From Oscillatoriaceae cyanobacterium M33_DOE_052 (GTDB lineage Bacteria; Cyanobacteriota; Cyanobacteriia; Cyanobacteriales; Laspinemataceae), in assembly GCA_015296065.1 (NCBI GenBank), contig DVDU01000088.1, forward strand, positions 1 through 54,977: a stretch of DNA of 54,977 nucleotides, given 5' to 3'. How positions within the stretch are numbered: position 1 is the stretch's first letter; every line of letters begins with the position of its first letter. The notes below the pieces were generated by a model. That model was not told where the DNA came from and did not search any database. It saw nothing but the letters and a program-made list of their open reading frames with translations. A program made the translations under genes and the position numbers. Positions 52,766-54,977 of this stretch are shown here, one piece after another.

Positions 52766-53064
52766 TATCAACTATTCTGGCCGATGTATGATGAAAATTT
52801 ATCATCACTAACTGCGGCGGCTTATGATATAACCCTTACCGGTTCCGGGAGGGGGTGGGCACAGTGTGGGGCAAAGGCATAGACTGTCCGGCGGCAGCGG
52901 GATGGGGTGGTGGGGACTGGGGATGCCTTGTGGCTCCGATCGGGGAAACGTGGGCACGGGGTTGGCAAACAGGCAAGAAAAAACTCTATATTTCTCGCGA
53001 CTTTCCAATTATACTTGTACGAGTTGCGTTCGTAAAAAATCTTAATAAGATTGCCGACCCAAGC
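52766..53064. promoter_or_regulatory. ndhA upstream region
   Basis: About 300 bases with a GATGA...TCATC short inverted repeat (52790-52807) and GC-rich DNA. The ndhA frame is open from 52855, but the extra residues are unlike any NdhA. The region should hold the promoter of the ndh operon. Confidence 0.4.
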
Positions 53065-54183
53065 ATGAACTCTGGAATAGACCTACAAGGAAGTGTTATC
53101 CAAATCCTCACGGGTTTGGGCATCCCGCCAGGAGCCGCCAAGGTAATTTGGATGCCCATGCCTATGCTGCTGATGCTGGCGGTGGCGACGGTAGCCGTTT
53201 TGGTATCGGTATGGCTGGAGCGGAAGATATCCGCTGCGGTGCAGCAGCGCATCGGTCCGGAATACGCGGGACCGTTCGGGGTGCTGCAACCGGCTGCAGA
53301 TGGCTTGAAGCTGATTTTTAAAGAGGATATCGTGCCCGCGAAGGCAGACCCGTGGTTGTTTACCCTGGGTCCGATTTTGGTGGTGCTGCCGGTATTCGTA
53401 TCTTACTTAATCGTGCCTTTTGGACAAAATCTGATTATCAGCGATGTGGGCGTGGCGATCTTTTTGTGGATTGCCTTGTCTAGCGTCCAGCCGATCGGGC
53501 TGCTGATGGCTGGTTATTCGTCCAACAACAAATACTCTCTACTGGGGGGTTTGCGGGCTGCTGCTCAGTCGATCAGTTATGAAATACCGATGGCTCTGGC
53601 GGTGCTGGCAGTGGTGATGATGTCCAACAGCCTTAGCACGATCGACATCGTAAACCAACAATCAAGCTACGGCATCCTGGGCTGGTATGTGTGGCGGCAA
53701 CCGGTGGGGTTCCTGATTTTCTGGATTGCCGCTCTAGCGGAATGCGAGCGTCTCCCCTTTGACTTGCCAGAAGCCGAAGAAGAACTGGTGGCGGGCTACC
53801 AAACCGAATATGCGGGGATGAAATTCGGCTTGTTTTACGTGGGTTCCTACGTTAACCTCACCCTTTCGGCGCTGCTAGTGGCAGTTTTGTACTTCGGCGG
53901 CTGGGAATTCCCCATCCCCATTGAATGGTTTGCCGGTTGGTTCGGGGTAAGCGAGACAACTCCCTGGTTTCAGATTTTGGCGGGGGTTATTGGCATTACC
54001 ATGACCCTGCTCAAAGCATACTTTTTCGTGTTTCTGGCGATTCTCCTGCGTTGGACTGTGCCCCGCGTCCGCATTGACCAACTGCTGAATCTGGGCTGGA
54101 AGTTTTTATTACCGGTGGGTTTGGTAAACCTGCTGCTGACTGCAGCGCTGAAAATTACCTTTCCCTTTGCTTTTGGCGGTTAG
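53065..54183 (+). CDS. ndhA: NAD(P)H-quinone oxidoreductase (NDH-1) subunit A
   Basis: Subunit of the membrane arm of NDH-1 at the quinone-binding site, used for respiration and cyclic electron flow in thylakoids. ATG 53065 (MNSGIDLQG) gives 372 residues, equal to other cyanobacterial NdhA. Eight membrane helices are seen. Conserved strings include [61 protein letters not shown] and [20 protein letters not shown] at the end. ndhI follows after 57 bases, the usual cyanobacterial order. Confidence 0.97.
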   Translation: MNSGIDLQGSVIQILTGLGIPPGAAKVIWMPMPMLLMLAVATVAVLVSVWLERKISAAVQQRIGPEYAGPFGVLQPAADGLKLIFKEDIVPAKADPWLFTLGPILVVLPVFVSYLIVPFGQNLIISDVGVAIFLWIALSSVQPIGLLMAGYSSNNKYSLLGGLRAAAQSISYEIPMALAVLAVVMMSNSLSTIDIVNQQSSYGILGWYVWRQPVGFLIFWIAALAECERLPFDLPEAEEELVAGYQTEYAGMKFGLFYVGSYVNLTLSALLVAVLYFGGWEFPIPIEWFAGWFGVSETTPWFQILAGVIGITMTLLKAYFFVFLAILLRWTVPRVRIDQLLNLGWKFLLPVGLVNLLLTAALKITFPFAFGG

Positions 54184-54240
54184 GAGTGTATAGCAGGCTG
54201 AAACCTAGATTTTGTTACTCATCACAAGCATTGTCAAATT

Positions 54241-54816
54241 ATGCTGAAGTTCCTCAAACAAGTTAGCGACTACACCAAAGAAACGGTGCAGGCGGCGAAG
54301 TACATTGGTCAAGGTCTGTCGGTGACTTTCGACCACATGCGCCGCCGTCCGGTGACAGTGCAGTATCCTTACGAGAAGCTGATTCCTTCAGAAAGGTATC
54401 GGGGCCGGATTCACTTTGAATTCGACAAGTGCATCTCCTGCGAAGTCTGTGTGCGGGTTTGTCCGATCAATTTGCCGGTGGTGGACTGGGAGTTTGATAA
54501 GGAAACTAAGAAAAAGAAGCTGAAGCACTACAGTATTGATTTCGGGGTGTGCATTTTCTGCGCTAATTGCGTGGAATATTGCCCCACTAATTGCTTGTCA
54601 GCGACGGAAGAGTATGAGTTGGCGGCATACGATCGCCACGAGTTGAACTACGATAGCGTGGCGATGGGACGCCTGCCATACAAAGTCACTGATGACCCAA
54701 TGGTCACACCGATGCGAGAACTGGCTTACTTGCCCAAAGGTGTGATCGACCCTCACGACCTCCCCGCTGATGCGCGTCGTGCGGGCAAGCGTCCAGAGGA
54801 AATTGCCGAGCAGTAG
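54241..54816 (+). CDS. ndhI: NDH-1 iron-sulfur subunit I
   Basis: Peripheral-arm subunit carrying two [4Fe-4S] clusters that pass electrons toward quinone. The 191-residue protein has the two CxxCxxCxxxCP sets: Cys64, 67, 70, 74 and Cys104, 107, 110, 114. [20 protein letters not shown] is typical of the family. ATG 54241 has no strong ribosome site. The next genes of the ndh operon (ndhG, ndhE) would follow but lie outside the window. A GC-rich tandem array starts soon after the stop. Confidence 0.97.
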   Translation: MLKFLKQVSDYTKETVQAAKYIGQGLSVTFDHMRRRPVTVQYPYEKLIPSERYRGRIHFEFDKCISCEVCVRVCPINLPVVDWEFDKETKKKKLKHYSIDFGVCIFCANCVEYCPTNCLSATEEYELAAYDRHELNYDSVAMGRLPYKVTDDPMVTPMRELAYLPKGVIDPHDLPADARRAGKRPEEIAEQ

Positions 54817-54945
54817 GGAGATGGGGGGACCAGGAGACGGGGGGACTAGGGGACTGGGGGGAGTGTGGGGAGTGTGGGGAGTGTGGGGAGTGTGGGGAGT
54901 GTGGGAAGTGTGGGAAGTGTGGGAAGTGTGGGAAGCAATCTTCCT
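54817..54945. repeat. GC-rich minisatellites after ndhI, including a nonamer AGTGTGGGG array
   Basis: GGAGACGGGGGGACTAGGGGACT-type octamers (54817-54858) are followed by about eight AGTGTGGGG/AGTGTGGGA nonamers (54859-54934). This is where ndhG would usually follow; the array probably separates the two genes. Confidence 0.9.
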
Positions 54946-54977
54946 CCCTCTCCTCCCGCCCCTCCCCATCTTCCCCC

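Noticed and set aside
52855-53064. Longer N-terminus for NdhA
   Set aside because: The extra 70 residues are unlike any Ndh[10 protein letters not shown] at 53065 is the standard start and gives the normal length.
54598-54969. Minus-strand frame with HTSHTSHTPHTP repeats
   Set aside because: Product of translating the nonamer minisatellite and the antisense of ndhI; no start signal.

Overview
The window comes from a cyanobacterium, very probably a filamentous one. Three things support this. It has marker genes: pcyA (phycobilin synthesis), cphA/cphB (cyanophycin), ndhA/ndhI of the photosynthetic NDH-1 complex, hetF, devBCA and DUF4079. It has repeated HIP1 octamers GCGATCGC (for example 13717-13724 and 17817-17824). 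Its gaps between genes are full of heptamer repeats built on TGACAAA/TGACCAA. The genus cannot be fixed from sequence alone. No rRNA, tRNA, phage, transposase or CRISPR array was seen.

Layout. 0.1-4.6 kb holds signalling genes: a GAF-GGDEF protein, a PAS/GAF sensor, and a class III adenylate cyclase split into two frames. 4.7-7.4 kb: HNH nuclease, SixA-type phosphatase, citrate synthase. 7.5-13.2 kb: a one-helix unknown, an M15-like peptidase with internal repeats, an HAD phosphatase, and a methyl-accepting chemotaxis protein. 13.7-15.7 kb: a membrane-anchored subtilisin and a small partner ORF. 15.7-20.2 kb: five copies of a putative small RNA on the minus strand, then hetF on the plus strand. 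20.4-27.3 kb: membrane unknown, ddl, a large zinc metalloprotease, miaB. 27.5-34.6 kb: one ABC ATPase, three paralogous permeases, a DUF4079 protein. 34.8-42.8 kb: HEAT protein, clpB, HtrA protease, nagB-like, HAD mutase, a small secreted protein, trmD. 43.3-48.4 kb: cphB, cphA, pcyA, acyP. 48.7-52.6 kb: devB-devC-devA exporter. 53.1-54.8 kb: ndhA-ndhI.

Working links: cphA and cphB make and break down the cyanophycin nitrogen store. The DevBCA genes form one exporter whose adaptor has an unusually long, regular coiled-coil hairpin. The ATPase and three permeases look like one ABC-2 system. The small-RNA array before hetF resembles the NsiR1 arrangement known from heterocyst-forming cyanobacteria.

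The most unusual signal is a set of 21-26 bp mini-insertions, in two families, sitting inside coding sequences (adenylate cyclase twice, sixA, subtilase, hetF several times, metalloprotease, cphA tail, a membrane unknown). Most keep frame and several are read in the same frame in unrelated proteins. One appears to have split the adenylate cyclase gene. The intergenic heptamer repeats also supply the start codons of sixA, miaB and pcyA.
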